Positions 1 through 7,405 are shown, counted from the first letter of the stretch. The stretch is DNA of 14,217 nucleotides from Chloroflexota bacterium (GCA_017882025.1 JADGQG010000029.1:1-14217); one strand, 5' to 3'. Made by a program: numbers and translations. Notes: generated from the sequence alone by a model not told the origin.

Positions 1-147
1 GAGCACGATCTCCTCGACGAGCCATTGGTCGTGGAGGCCGGGCGGATGTATCCGCCCGGCGGGGCCGGCGCCGGCCGGCTGGAGATCAGGGTGAGCCGAC
101 GCGCGGTGGCACGCTTCGCCGCCGAGTTCGTGGAGGCGACGCCGTGA
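1..147 (+). CDS. C-terminal end of a probable o-succinylbenzoate synthase (MenC-like), truncated by the window edge
   Basis: Only the last 48 residues are visible, in frame 1, ending in TGA at 145-147. The fragment reads DEPLVVEAGRMYPPGG followed by a Gly/Ala stretch and a short helix. This resembles the C-terminal end of enolase-superfamily MenC/NSAAR proteins, which carry a 'PLVxxDGxxxVPxGPGLGV' segment, but the Gly-rich part matches loosely and the catalytic residues lie outside the window. The stop overlaps the GTG start of menE by four bases (GTGA), indicating translational coupling. Position directly before menE and near menG supports o-succinylbenzoate formation in menaquinone synthesis. 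Context carries more weight than the sequence here. Confidence 0.5.
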   Translation, partial: EHDLLDEPLVVEAGRMYPPGGAGAGRLEIRVSRRAVARFAAEFVEATP

Positions 148-1772
148 ACACGGCGCTGATCCTGCCGATCGCGCTCCGGGGCCACGCCCAATCGACGCCC
201 GATGCGCCGGCGATCCTGGAGCCGGGGCGGAGCTGGAGCTTCGCGGCGCTCGACGCGCACGCCGACGCGCTGGCGGCGGGCCTCATCGCCGCCGGCGTTC
301 GACCCGGGGATCGCGTCGTGCTGTTAGCGGCGCCGTCGGCGACGGCGGTCGCGCTGCTCGCCGCGGCCGGGCGGGTCGGGGCCTGCCTCGCCCCGCTCGG
401 GACGAGCCTGACCGCGCCGGAGCTGGCCGCCGCGGGGGTCGTGATCGGGCCCCGGCTGGTGGTGCACGACGGCGCACACGCCACCGTGGCGGGGTCGCTG
501 GGCGTCCCCAGCGTGGGCCTGGAGGCGTTGGCCGGGGGCGCTGCCGCGGCGGCCGCAGGCGCTGCCGACGCGGCCCCGGCGGCAGATGTGGCCGCGCCTG
601 CGACAAGGCTCGATCCAAACGCACCGGCCGTCGCCATTCTCACCTCCGGCACGACGGGTCGACCGAAAGCGGCCCTTCTCTCCCATGCGTCGATGGCGGC
701 GAGCGCCGGCGCGTGGTCGGCCGCCCTGCCGCAGGCGGCGGGCTGGCTTCTCTGCCTCGGCCTCGCCCACGTCGCCGGGCTGGGGGTCGCGTGGCGGGCG
801 ATCGGGGCGGGGGTGCCGCTGCACCTGGTGCCGGCATTCGACGCCGAGACGGTGCTCGACTCGCTCCGGCGTGGGCCCGTCAGCCACGTCTCGCTCGTCC
901 CGACCCAGCTGGCGCACCTTCTCGACGCGGCCGACCGTGACATCGGCGACCCGGCGCACCCGGGTCTGCGAGCGGTGCTGCTCGGCGGCGCACCGATCCA
1001 GCCTGCGCTCGTGACGCGGGCACTGGCGGCGGGCTGGCCGGTGGTCCCGACGTATGGCCTCACCGAGGCGGGTTCCGGGGTGACGGCCCTTGCCACGGCC
1101 GATGCCGCGGCGCGCCCCGCGTCGGCCGGTCGGCCGCTGCCCGGCGTCCAGGTCCGGATCGCGGACCCCGCCTCGGACGGCACGGGCGAGATCCAGGTGC
1201 GGTCGCCGGCCGCGTTTTCCGGGTACCTCGGCCGGCCGGAGGCGACCGCCGCCGCGTTCGAGGCCGACGCGTGGCTGCGGACCGGCGACGCGGGGCGGCT
1301 CGACGCGGATGGCTTCCTCCACGTGCTCGACCGACGCGACGACCTGCTGGTCTCCGGTGGTGAGAACGTCTTCCCGGCCGAGGTGGAGGCCGCGATTGCC
1401 GAGCATCCCGGGATTGCGGAGGCCGGCGTCGCCGGGCGTCCCGACACGACCTGGGGTGCCGTGCCCATCGCGTCCGTCGTGCTGCGGGCCGGGGCGCCGG
1501 TCCCGACGAACGACGAGCTGCGGGCGTTCTGTCTCGCCCGCCTCGCGCCATACAAGGTCCCAGTCGCGTTCGTCGTCGTCGCTGCGCTCCCGCGGACGGA
1601 GTCCGGCAAGCTGCGCCGCTCCGAGCTGAGAGCGGCGCTCGCCGGGCCACCGCTCGCCGACGAGGCACCGCTCGCCGACGAGGCGCCACCAGCCGACGGG
1701 GCGGCACCGGAAGACGGGCCGCCGCCAGACGACGGAGCGCCGCCCGCAGACGGCGCCGAGGTGTCCGCATGA
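144..1772 (+). CDS. menE: o-Succinylbenzoate-CoA ligase (MenE), ANL adenylating enzyme
   Basis: A 542-residue acyl-adenylate/CoA ligase that would activate o-succinylbenzoate with ATP and CoA in the cytoplasm. Visible ANL motifs in order: the P-loop TSGTTGRPK (residues 167-175), YGLTE (304-308), the hinge/ATP-ribose motif TGD (380-382) followed by the VLDRRDDLLVSGGENVFP region, and the A10 motif PRTESGK with the catalytic lysine at 489. The GTG start at 144 has a GGAGG box at 132-136 and overlaps the upstream stop. Residues after about 500 form an unusual Pro/Ala/Asp/Glu tail made of six hexapeptide repeats, so the protein is longer than typical MenE. Sequence alone shows only the ANL family; the MenE assignment rests on a MenC-like end upstream and MenG downstream. 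A generic acyl-CoA ligase is the alternative. Confidence 0.85.
   Translation: MNTALILPIALRGHAQSTPDAPAILEPGRSWSFAALDAHADALAAGLIAAGVRPGDRVVLLAAPSATAVALLAAAGRVGACLAPLGTSLTAPELAAAGVVIGPRLVVHDGAHATVAGSLGVPSVGLEALAGGAAAAAAGAADAAPAADVAAPATRLDPNAPAVAILTSGTTGRPKAALLSHASMAASAGAWSAALPQAAGWLLCLGLAHVAGLGVAWRAIGAGVPLHLVPAFDAETVLDSLRRGPVSHVSLVPTQLAHLLDAADRDIGDPAHPGLRAVLLGGAPIQPALVTRALAAGWPVVPTYGLTEAGSGVTALATADAAARPASAGRPLPGVQVRIADPASDGTGEIQVRSPAAFSGYLGRPEATAAAFEADAWLRTGDAGRLDADGFLHVLDRRDDLLVSGGENVFPAEVEAAIAEHPGIAEAGVAGRPDTTWGAVPIASVVLRAGAPVPTNDELRAFCLARLAPYKVPVAFVVVAALPRTESGKLRRSELRAALAGPPLADEAPLADEAPPADGAAPEDGPPPDDGAPPADGAEVSA
1647..1754 (+). repeat. Six tandem 18-bp units encoding an acidic Pro-rich tail of MenE
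   Basis: Six consecutive in-frame 18-base units encode PPLADE, APLADE, APPADG, AAPEDG, PPPDDG and APPADG. The first two units are almost identical in DNA and the later ones are degenerate. The pattern suggests expansion by slippage, giving a disordered acidic tail after the ligase domain. The tail ends ten bases before the hydrolase start, so it also carries the next gene's ribosome-binding region. Confidence 0.85.
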
Positions 1773-2623
1773 CTGGTGCGTCGGCACGCACGCTCCGCGC
1801 CCCCGACGGCGCCAACCTCTTCTACCGCGCGTTCGCCGCAGCGAACGGGGCCGAACGCGGAATCCCGATCGTCCTCCTTCACGCCACGCTCTCATTGTCC
1901 GTCCAGCTCATCGGCCTCGCCCGGCTCCTCGCGGTCCGCGGGCCGGTCTTCGCCCTCGACCGGCGGGGGAGTGGTGAGAGTGCCATGCCGGTGCCGCGGC
2001 CGCTCGACGTCGTGGTCCACGTTGCCGACATCGCCGCGCTCCTCGACGCCGAGGAGATCACCGCCGCGATCCTCATCGGTCACAGCTTTGGTGGGGTCGT
2101 CGCGCTGGAGGCCGCTGCTCGACTTCCAGGGCGCGTCTGCGCCGTCATCGCCTGGGAGCCGCCGTTCGGGCCGCTCGCCGACGCCGAGACCCGCGCCGCC
2201 TTCGCCACCCTCGCGACCGCGACAGGACGCGCGTATATGGCCGGCGGAGCCGCCGCGGCCGCCGCGACGTTCCTCGACGGCGTCGCGGGCGACGGCGCGT
2301 GGCAGGCGCTGCCGGACGGAGCCCGGGCCTTCATCGCCGCGCAGGGCGATGGCGCGTACGTCGACGCCGCGCTGGGTGGACTGGATCCGGGCGGCCTGTC
2401 GCGGATCGTCGCGCCGGTGACCATCCTGACCGGCACCGCCAGCGAGCCGTTCTACGGGCCGATCGCCCGCGCCGTTGTCGAGCGAATCCCCGGCGCGCGC
2501 CTCGTGGTGCTCGACGGGCTCCGCCACACCGCCCCGATCACCGCTCCCGAGCCGGTCGCGGCGGCGATCCTCGAGGCGATCGCGGGGGCCGGGATCCCGA
2601 CCCACCTGGAGGTCCACCGATGA
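1769..2623 (+). CDS. Alpha/beta-fold hydrolase in the menaquinone operon (MenH-like role possible)
   Basis: A 284-residue alpha/beta hydrolase. The nucleophile elbow GHSFGG places Ser106, and the oxyanion region is LLHATLS near the N-terminus with DRRGSGES after it. The catalytic His is probably His253 in GLRHTAP. The acid expected after strand 7 is not an obvious Asp: the loop reads TGTASEPFYG, so Glu226 would have to serve. The ATG at 1769 overlaps the menE stop (ATGA) and is preceded by GAGGTG at 1757-1762. Its position between menE and menG suggests a menaquinone step such as SHCHC synthase (MenH) or hydrolysis of 1,4-dihydroxy-2-naphthoyl-CoA. The motifs are generic for the superfamily, so the substrate cannot be read from sequence. 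Confidence 0.75.
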   Translation: MTGASARTLRAPDGANLFYRAFAAANGAERGIPIVLLHATLSLSVQLIGLARLLAVRGPVFALDRRGSGESAMPVPRPLDVVVHVADIAALLDAEEITAAILIGHSFGGVVALEAAARLPGRVCAVIAWEPPFGPLADAETRAAFATLATATGRAYMAGGAAAAAATFLDGVAGDGAWQALPDGARAFIAAQGDGAYVDAALGGLDPGGLSRIVAPVTILTGTASEPFYGPIARAVVERIPGARLVVLDGLRHTAPITAPEPVAAAILEAIAGAGIPTHLEVHR

Positions 2624-3387
2624 CGAACCCCCGCGGCGGCGCTCCGTCGGGCGCCCCGTCCGGCCTTGCGACCGAGCGCGGCAACGCCGCGCCGAGCAGC
2701 GAGGTCAGCTCGATGTTCGACGGGATCTCGGGCGTCTACGACCCGATGAACCTCCTGATCAGCGCCTTCCAGGAGCCGCGCTGGCGGCGGCGCGCCGTGG
2801 CGCTGACGCGGCTCCGGCCGGGCGCCCGGGCGATCGACGTCGCGACCGGCACCGGCAAGGTGGCGGCAGACCTCCACCGGCGCGTGCAGCCCGGCGGCGA
2901 GGTGCTGGGCATCGACATCAGCCCGGGGATGATCTCCGTTGCCGAGCGACGCTTCGATGGTCGGCCGGGATTGACGTTCGTGGTCGGCGACGCGCTGGCG
3001 TTGCCGGCGCCCGACGCCACCTTCGACGCCGCGACCATCGCGTTCGGGATGCGGAACCTGCCCGATTATGGGCAGGGCTTCGTCGAGATGCGCCGCGTGG
3101 TGCGCCCGGGCGGCCGCGTGGTCTGCCTGGAGATCGCCCGGCCACGCAGCCCGCTCGCCCGGATCCTCCGCGCCTGGTTCGACGGGATCGTGCCGATCAT
3201 CGGCCGCGTGGCCGGACAGGGCAGCGCCTACGCCTACCTCGTCCGCAGCGTCCGCAACTACCCCGCGCCGGAAGCCATCGCCGCCATCATGCGCGACGCA
3301 GGCCTCGTCGACGTGACCTGGACCGGCATGTCCGGCGGGATCGTCACAATCCACGTCGGGATGGTGCCGCCGGACCAGGCGGTCTGA
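2620..3387 (+). CDS. menG: Demethylmenaquinone methyltransferase (MenG, UbiE family)
   Basis: A 255-residue SAM-dependent methyltransferase, which would carry out the last step of menaquinone synthesis at the membrane. Motif I is DVATGTG (73-79), motif II GID (97-99), the UbiE signature GMRNLPD is at 143-149, and the second family signature YLVRSVRNYP is at about 206-215. The ATG at 2620 overlaps the hydrolase stop (ATGA) and has GGAGGT at 2608-2613. The frame stays open upstream to 2299, but that stretch is a shadow of the hydrolase. The first 30 residues are a Gly/Ala/Pro/Ser-rich extension before the conserved SSMFDGISGVYDPMN start of the domain. Length otherwise fits the family. It is the last gene of the men operon and converges with the DUF624-like gene seven bases away. 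Confidence 0.9.
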   Translation: MTNPRGGAPSGAPSGLATERGNAAPSSEVSSMFDGISGVYDPMNLLISAFQEPRWRRRAVALTRLRPGARAIDVATGTGKVAADLHRRVQPGGEVLGIDISPGMISVAERRFDGRPGLTFVVGDALALPAPDATFDAATIAFGMRNLPDYGQGFVEMRRVVRPGGRVVCLEIARPRSPLARILRAWFDGIVPIIGRVAGQGSAYAYLVRSVRNYPAPEAIAAIMRDAGLVDVTWTGMSGGIVTIHVGMVPPDQAV

Positions 3388-3398
3388 CGGTCCGTCAG
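3384..3398. terminator. Short palindrome containing the stop codons of two convergent genes
   Basis: CTGACGG-T-CCGTCAG is a near-perfect palindrome that includes the TGA of menG (3385-3387) and the TCA complement of the DUF624-like stop (3395-3397). In RNA it gives a six-pair stem with a three-base loop. No T-run follows on either strand, so it is at best a weak or factor-assisted terminator. Confidence 0.35.
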
Positions 3399-4102
3399 TC
3401 CGGACGCGTGCCCAGGCGCGCCTCGAGGCGGTCGGCCGCCGGGAGGACGTACCGGGCTGCCACGAGCGCTACGTACGAGACGGAGATCGTCAGCAGCGCC
3501 GCGAAGCCGACCGTGCTGATGGCGACGATCAGCCCCAACACGAGGGCAAGTGCAGCGAAGCGGATGGGGTACGCGACGATGAGCAGGAGCGCGAGGCGGA
3601 CTCGCGCGCGGGTGCTGAGCATCTCGCGCCGGGGATCGACCAGCACCGGCCAGGCCACGCAGGCGGCCATCGCCGCGACCACCAGGCCCCAGAAGGCGAG
3701 CGTGGCCAGCGACCAGCCGGCCATGTCGCCGCGCAGCAGGCCATTCGCAACGTTGAACCCGAACATCACGCCGGCCGCGAGGAGCACGATCGCCAGGGCC
3801 AGTGCCGGCGCGCCGAAGCGCCGCCAGGCCGCGAACGCGTCGGACAGCGCCGCCGGCTCGCCGCGCACGATGAGGGCGGCCAGCCGGTAGATCCCGACCG
3901 TGGGCAGGGCGAGCAGCGGGACCAGGAGCAGCGCGAGCAAAGAGACGGTGGCGGCAAGGGCGAGGATCGCCACGAGTCCCGCCGACCAGGCCAGGTTCGC
4001 CGGCACCAGGCGCCACGAGTTGAAGTAGAAGTCGATCGCGGCGCCCCGCAGCGCGCCGCCGAGTCGCGGTGCCGCCGGCGCTCTCGCTGGCTGCTCGGCC
4101 AC
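3395..4102 (-). CDS. DUF624/YesL-like integral membrane protein linked to a sugar ABC transporter
   Basis: A 235-residue hydrophobic protein with about five or six predicted membrane helices (roughly 32-56, 57-75, 98-118, 130-152, 168-190 and 191-215). The segment LLALPTVGIYRLAALIVRGE followed by a basic amphipathic stretch resembles the DUF624 (YesL) pattern, a family often encoded beside carbohydrate ABC transporters; its biochemical role is not established. I chose the GTG at 4102, two bases after the TAG of the upstream permease and preceded by GGAG, because the first hydrophobic helix begins soon after. The frame is open to 4324, but that part reads through the permease gene in another frame and is very Arg/His-rich. 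It is the last gene of the sugar operon. The family call is by eye. Confidence 0.6.
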   Translation of the reverse strand: MAEQPARAPAAPRLGGALRGAAIDFYFNSWRLVPANLAWSAGLVAILALAATVSLLALLLVPLLALPTVGIYRLAALIVRGEPAALSDAFAAWRRFGAPALALAIVLLAAGVMFGFNVANGLLRGDMAGWSLATLAFWGLVVAAMAACVAWPVLVDPRREMLSTRARVRLALLLIVAYPIRFAALALVLGLIVAISTVGFAALLTISVSYVALVAARYVLPAADRLEARLGTRPD

Positions 4103-4104
4103 CG

Positions 4105-5004
4105 CTAGCCCTTCACTCCGGTGGCGGCGATCCCCTCGACGAAGTAGCGCTGGAAGAAGACGTAGAGGACCACGATCGGCAGGGTGGCCATCACCACCGT
4201 GGCCATGAGCGGCGGGTAGATGGTGGCGAAGCCGCCCGCGGTCCTGAAGAAGAGCAGCCCGATCGGGAGCGTGTAGTGGCCCTGGTCCTGGAGCAGGATG
4301 AGCGGCCAGAAGAAGCCGTTCCACGTGCCCTGGAAGGTCAGGATCGCCACCGCGCCGAGCGCTGGTCCGGCTAGCGGCAGCATGACCCGAAGGAAAGTCG
4401 TGAAGAAGCCCGCCCCGTCGATCCGGGCCGCCTCCTCCAGCTCCCGGGGGATCGTCAGGAAGTACTGGCGGATGAGGAAGATGCTGGTTCCGCTGATCGC
4501 GACGACAAGGATCACCCCGAGGTACTGGCCGACGCCCTTGGTGAGCCCGATGCCATTGAAGATCAGGTAGACCGGCACCAGGCGCAGCTGGTCCGGGATC
4601 ATGAGCGTGGCGAGCACGATCAGGAAGAGAACCTCGCGGCCCGGGAAGCGCAGGCGGGCAAAGGCGTAGCCGGCCAGGCTTCCCAGGACCAGGTTGGTGA
4701 CGGTCACGACGCCCGCGATGAGGGCGCTGTTGAAGAAGAGAACGGGCAGCGGCGGCGTGAGCTTGGTGATGGCGAAGTCCCAGCCCTGGAGCGTGAACGG
4801 GTCGGGCAGGATCGTCAGCCGCACGGAATCGGGGAGTGTCTTGAACGAGGTGATGATCGACCAGGCGAACGGCACGAACATCAGGATCGCGTAGGCGATC
4901 AGGAGGGTATAGGCGAGTCGCCGGCGCCAGGCCCAGGACCGGTCGCCCACCGGGGCGATCGCGACCGGGGTGTCGGCACGGATCGGTCGCGCGGGAGATG
5001 TCAT
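4105..5004 (-). CDS. Carbohydrate ABC transporter permease, MalG/UgpE type (CUT1)
   Basis: A 299-residue inner-membrane permease with six hydrophobic segments. The cytoplasmic EAA loop reads EAARIDGAG (191-199) followed by FFTTFLRVMLPLAGPAL, which docks the ATPase subunit. The C-terminus QRYFVEGIAATGVKG matches the 'GxxxGAVKG' ending typical of CUT1 MalG-like subunits. The ATG at 5004 lies ten bases after the stop of the partner permease with only a weak purine-rich stretch before it, suggesting translational coupling. It would pair with the upstream MalF-type subunit and receive sugar from the lipoprotein encoded first in the operon. No ATPase gene is nearby. The substrate is not readable from the permease. 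Confidence 0.93.
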   Translation of the reverse strand: MTSPARPIRADTPVAIAPVGDRSWAWRRRLAYTLLIAYAILMFVPFAWSIITSFKTLPDSVRLTILPDPFTLQGWDFAITKLTPPLPVLFFNSALIAGVVTVTNLVLGSLAGYAFARLRFPGREVLFLIVLATLMIPDQLRLVPVYLIFNGIGLTKGVGQYLGVILVVAISGTSIFLIRQYFLTIPRELEEAARIDGAGFFTTFLRVMLPLAGPALGAVAILTFQGTWNGFFWPLILLQDQGHYTLPIGLLFFRTAGGFATIYPPLMATVVMATLPIVVLYVFFQRYFVEGIAATGVKG

Positions 5005-5014
5005 CGCCGTCTCT

Positions 5015-5959
5015 TCACCACGCCGGCGCCTGGCCGAACAGGCGGCGCTGGACGAGCGTCGCCGTGAAGATCACCACGAACAGGATGATCCCGATCGCGG
5101 CTGCGTAGCTGAAGTTGAACTGTTTGAAGGCGGCGTTATAGAGGTAGAGGACCATCGTCATGAGGGCGTTGTTTGGAGCGCCGTCCACGCCGCCCCCGAT
5201 GAGCGCCTGGTCGAACAGCTGGAGCGCCCCGATCACGGCCACCGTGGCCACGAAGTAGTGGCCGGGCTTGAGGAGCGGGAACGTGATCCTCCGGAACGTC
5301 TGCCAGGCGCCGGCGCCATCGATCGCCGCGGCCTCGTACACCTCGTGGCTGATCGACTGGAGCGAGGCGAGGTAGAACAGCATGAACGTGCCGGACGTCG
5401 TCCAGGCGTTGAGCAGGATGATCGTGTTCATCGCCGTGCCCTGGTCGCCGATCCAGTTCTGGTTGGCGGTAAAGCCGAGCAGCGAGAACAGTGGATTCAG
5501 GCCGACCATGCCCCGCACCTGGTTGAAGATCCCGTCGGGGGCCATGATGAAGATCCAGAGCGTGGTGATCGCAGCGGAGCTCGCGATCGCCGGGAAGTAG
5601 AAGGCCGCCCGGAAGAAGGTCTGGCCGTGGATCTTCTGGTTGACGATCACCGCCAGGAAGAGCCCCAGGGCCATCGTCAGCGGGACCCATACGACTGCGT
5701 AGTACAGCGTGTTCCTGATCGCCGTCTGGAAGATGGGGTCGCTGAGCGCCGTGCCGTAGTTGCGAAGACCGGTGAATTCCACCGGCCCACTCCGCAGGTT
5801 CCACTTCCAGACGCTGATGAACAGCGCGTAGACGATCGAGCCCACGTTGAGGACCAGGAACAGGGCCATCGGCACGGCGATGAACAGGTAGCCGGCGAGT
5901 GCCTCCGCGCGGCCCTTGTTCGGCGCGCGCGGTCTCCGGGCCAGACTCGCGGCCGTCAT
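5015..5959 (-). CDS. Carbohydrate ABC transporter permease, MalF/UgpA type (CUT1)
   Basis: A 314-residue permease. The first membrane helix follows a short basic N-terminus (about 21-47), and then comes a periplasmic segment FTGLRNYGTALSDP, typical of UgpA-like subunits. The EAA loop is EAAAIDGAG (209-217) followed by AWQTFRRITFPLLKP. The ATG at 5959 has a good GGGAGG box at 5965-5970. It lies 83 bases downstream of the binding-protein gene, across a stable hairpin, and ten bases before the MalG-type partner. It lacks the long periplasmic domain of enteric MalF, as is usual in this subfamily. Confidence 0.93.
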   Translation of the reverse strand: MTAASLARRPRAPNKGRAEALAGYLFIAVPMALFLVLNVGSIVYALFISVWKWNLRSGPVEFTGLRNYGTALSDPIFQTAIRNTLYYAVVWVPLTMALGLFLAVIVNQKIHGQTFFRAAFYFPAIASSAAITTLWIFIMAPDGIFNQVRGMVGLNPLFSLLGFTANQNWIGDQGTAMNTIILLNAWTTSGTFMLFYLASLQSISHEVYEAAAIDGAGAWQTFRRITFPLLKPGHYFVATVAVIGALQLFDQALIGGGVDGAPNNALMTMVLYLYNAAFKQFNFSYAAAIGIILFVVIFTATLVQRRLFGQAPAW

Positions 5960-5992
5960 GCCTGCCTCCCTGCCCGGTGGTTGGTGGGGCGG

Positions 5993-6028
5993 TCAGCGCC
6001 GGGGACGAACGATCCGTCCCGGCGCTGA
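5993..6028 (-). terminator. Intercistronic hairpin between the sugar-binding protein and permease genes
   Basis: The arms TCAGCGCCGGGGACG (5993-6007) and CGTCCCGGCGCTGA (6015-6028) pair along 14 bases with one bulged G and a seven-base loop. It follows the lipoprotein stop (6043) on the - strand. No T-run follows, so it probably stabilises the binding-protein mRNA or attenuates read-through rather than stopping transcription fully. Binding-protein genes are commonly expressed above their permeases in this way. Confidence 0.6.
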
Positions 6029-6031
6029 ATC

Positions 6032-6040
6032 ATGCTACCG
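6032..6040 (-). promoter_or_regulatory. CGGTAGCAT element upstream of the first permease gene
   Basis: On the - strand this reads CGGTAGCAT, a TANNNT-type -10 preceded by CGG. It lies just downstream of the lipoprotein stop and before the intercistronic hairpin, 73 bases from the permease start. The same element occurs upstream of the GH65 gene, and a close relative upstream of the DUF3090 gene. It may be an internal promoter; no -35 is evident. Confidence 0.3.
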
Positions 6041-6042
6041 GC

Positions 6043-7371
6043 TCACCCGCCGGCGAGTGCCTTGTCGATCGCGGCCTTGGTGGCGGTGATGACCGGATCG
6101 GCGTTGAAGGTCTTGCCCTGGATCTGCGCGGTGAACGCATCCTGGAAGGCCTTCTGAACGGCGGGCCAGCCGACCATGAACCCGGAGCCGGGCTTGGCGA
6201 ACGCGCTCGACGCGGCGAGCACGTCCTTACCGGCCGGCGTCGGGACGTCCTTGCGGGCGGGCAGGGCGACTCCGCCCTGCGTCCACTTGGTCATCCCGTC
6301 CTTGCCGGTGAGGTACTGGAGGAGCACCCACGCCTGGTCCTTGTTCTTGGAGTCGGCGCCGATCGAGTAGCTGACCGTGAACGAGATCGTGACCGGGCTC
6401 CCCGAGGAGCCGGTCGGGAGCTGCGCCCAGGCGTACTTGACGTCCGGGTAGGTGGACGTCATCGACGGGTCGAGCCAGCCGCCCTCGAAGATGATCGCGG
6501 CGGACTTCTTGCCGAGCGCGTCGCCGCACCAGCCGGCACCCATGTCGCTGGCCGTCATGCCAAGACCGCTCTTGAAGAGGTCCATGTACCACTGGATCGC
6601 CGCCTTGGATGGGGCGGTATCGATGGCCGAGGCCTTGCCGTCAGCTGTCAGGAGCGAGCCGCCCTGGGCGTAGAGGAAGGCGAGGCCGCGGTCAAGGCCG
6701 GGGTTCAGGCAGATCGGCGCCTTGAGCCCGCTCTTGCCCTTGAGGCTCTGAGCGAGGGTGACGAGCGCGTCCAGCGTTTTGGGCGCGCTCGTGACGAGGG
6801 CCGTGTTGTAGGCCATCGCGATGGTGTTGCCATCCTTGGGGAAACCGTATGTCTTGCCGTCGGCGCCCTTGAAGATGGAGGCATACCCGGGGAAGAACTG
6901 GCTCGTGTCGAATGCAGACTTGGCGATGTAGTCGTCGAGCGGGGCGAGGAACCCCCCGGCGATCCACTCCTGCGCATAGTCCGCGTTGACGTAGAAGAGG
7001 TCCGGCACATCGTGGGAGGCGAACTTCGGGGCCATGACCGTCGGGTAGTCGCCGGCCACCGGCTGGTAGTCGACCTTCACGTTCGGGTAGGTGGCCTGGA
7101 AGCTCAGGAGCGCCTGGGTCAGCGCGTTCCCCTCGGCCGGCGACGACTGCCAGCCGGACAGGACGACCGGCCCGCTGATGGCGTTGGCATCAAAGCCCGC
7201 GGGGCTGGCGGACGCCGCCGCGGAGGCGGGCGCGGCGGCGGAGGCGGACGCCGAGGCGGCGGACGCTGCCGCGCTGGGGGCCGCCTGGGACGGGCTGGAG
7301 GTGGCGCTGCCTCCGCAGGCCGTCACGACGATCGTGAGTGCCGCAAGCGCGGCTAGAAGTTGACGTCGCAT
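6043..7371 (-). CDS. Extracellular sugar-binding lipoprotein of an ABC transporter (CUT1 family)
   Basis: A 442-residue solute-binding protein. The signal peptide MRRQLLAALAALTIVVTAC ends in a lipobox (VTAC) with lipidated Cys19. Residues 20 to about 57 are an Ala/Ser/Pro linker, which would space the binding domain from the membrane. The mature domain starts near GPVVLSGW and shows features of family-1 binding proteins: LSFQATYPNVKVDYQPV, DVPDLFYVNADYAQEWIAGGFLAPLDDYI, and late in the chain FEGGWLDPSM and DKDQAWVLLQYLTGKDGMTKW-like segments. The ATG at 7371 has GGAGGAG at 7381-7387. It is the first gene after the LacI-type operator and promoter. The downstream permeases and upstream GH65 enzyme suggest an alpha-glucosidic oligosaccharide as substrate; this is inference. 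Confidence 0.92.
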   Translation of the reverse strand: MRRQLLAALAALTIVVTACGGSATSSPSQAAPSAAASAASASASAAAPASAAASASPAGFDANAISGPVVLSGWQSSPAEGNALTQALLSFQATYPNVKVDYQPVAGDYPTVMAPKFASHDVPDLFYVNADYAQEWIAGGFLAPLDDYIAKSAFDTSQFFPGYASIFKGADGKTYGFPKDGNTIAMAYNTALVTSAPKTLDALVTLAQSLKGKSGLKAPICLNPGLDRGLAFLYAQGGSLLTADGKASAIDTAPSKAAIQWYMDLFKSGLGMTASDMGAGWCGDALGKKSAAIIFEGGWLDPSMTSTYPDVKYAWAQLPTGSSGSPVTISFTVSYSIGADSKNKDQAWVLLQYLTGKDGMTKWTQGGVALPARKDVPTPAGKDVLAASSAFAKPGSGFMVGWPAVQKAFQDAFTAQIQGKTFNADPVITATKAAIDKALAGG

Positions 7372-7387
7372 CTGCCGTCTCTCCTCC

Positions 7388-7405
7388 TGCAGGGTCTTTC
7401 CTGCA
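7388..7405 (-). promoter_or_regulatory. Leader hairpin touching the ribosome-binding site of the sugar-binding protein
   Basis: TGCAGG (7388-7393) and CCTGCA (7400-7405) form a perfect six-pair stem with a six-base loop. It abuts the GGAGGAG Shine-Dalgarno sequence at 7381-7387 in the roughly 110-base leader. It could tune translation initiation or protect the 5' end of the message. No known riboswitch was recognised. Confidence 0.4.

Noticed and set aside
86..1882. Long open frame on the - strand opposite menE (about 600 codons)
   Set aside because: Arg/Ser/Pro/Ala-rich with no motifs; stop-poor antisense frames are expected in such GC-rich DNA, and the + strand has complete MenE motifs.
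2299..2619. Extension of MenG upstream to 2299
   Set aside because: It is an out-of-frame reading of the hydrolase gene; the ATG at 2620 has a good ribosome site and a stop/start overlap.
4103..4324. Extension of the DUF624-like protein upstream to 4324
   Set aside because: The added residues are the permease gene in the wrong frame, rich in Arg, His and Pro; the GTG at 4102 fits operon spacing.
7201..7300. GCGGAGGCGG-type repeats in the binding-protein gene as a functional DNA element
   Set aside because: They simply encode the Ala/Ser linker after the lipobox, a common feature of such lipoproteins.
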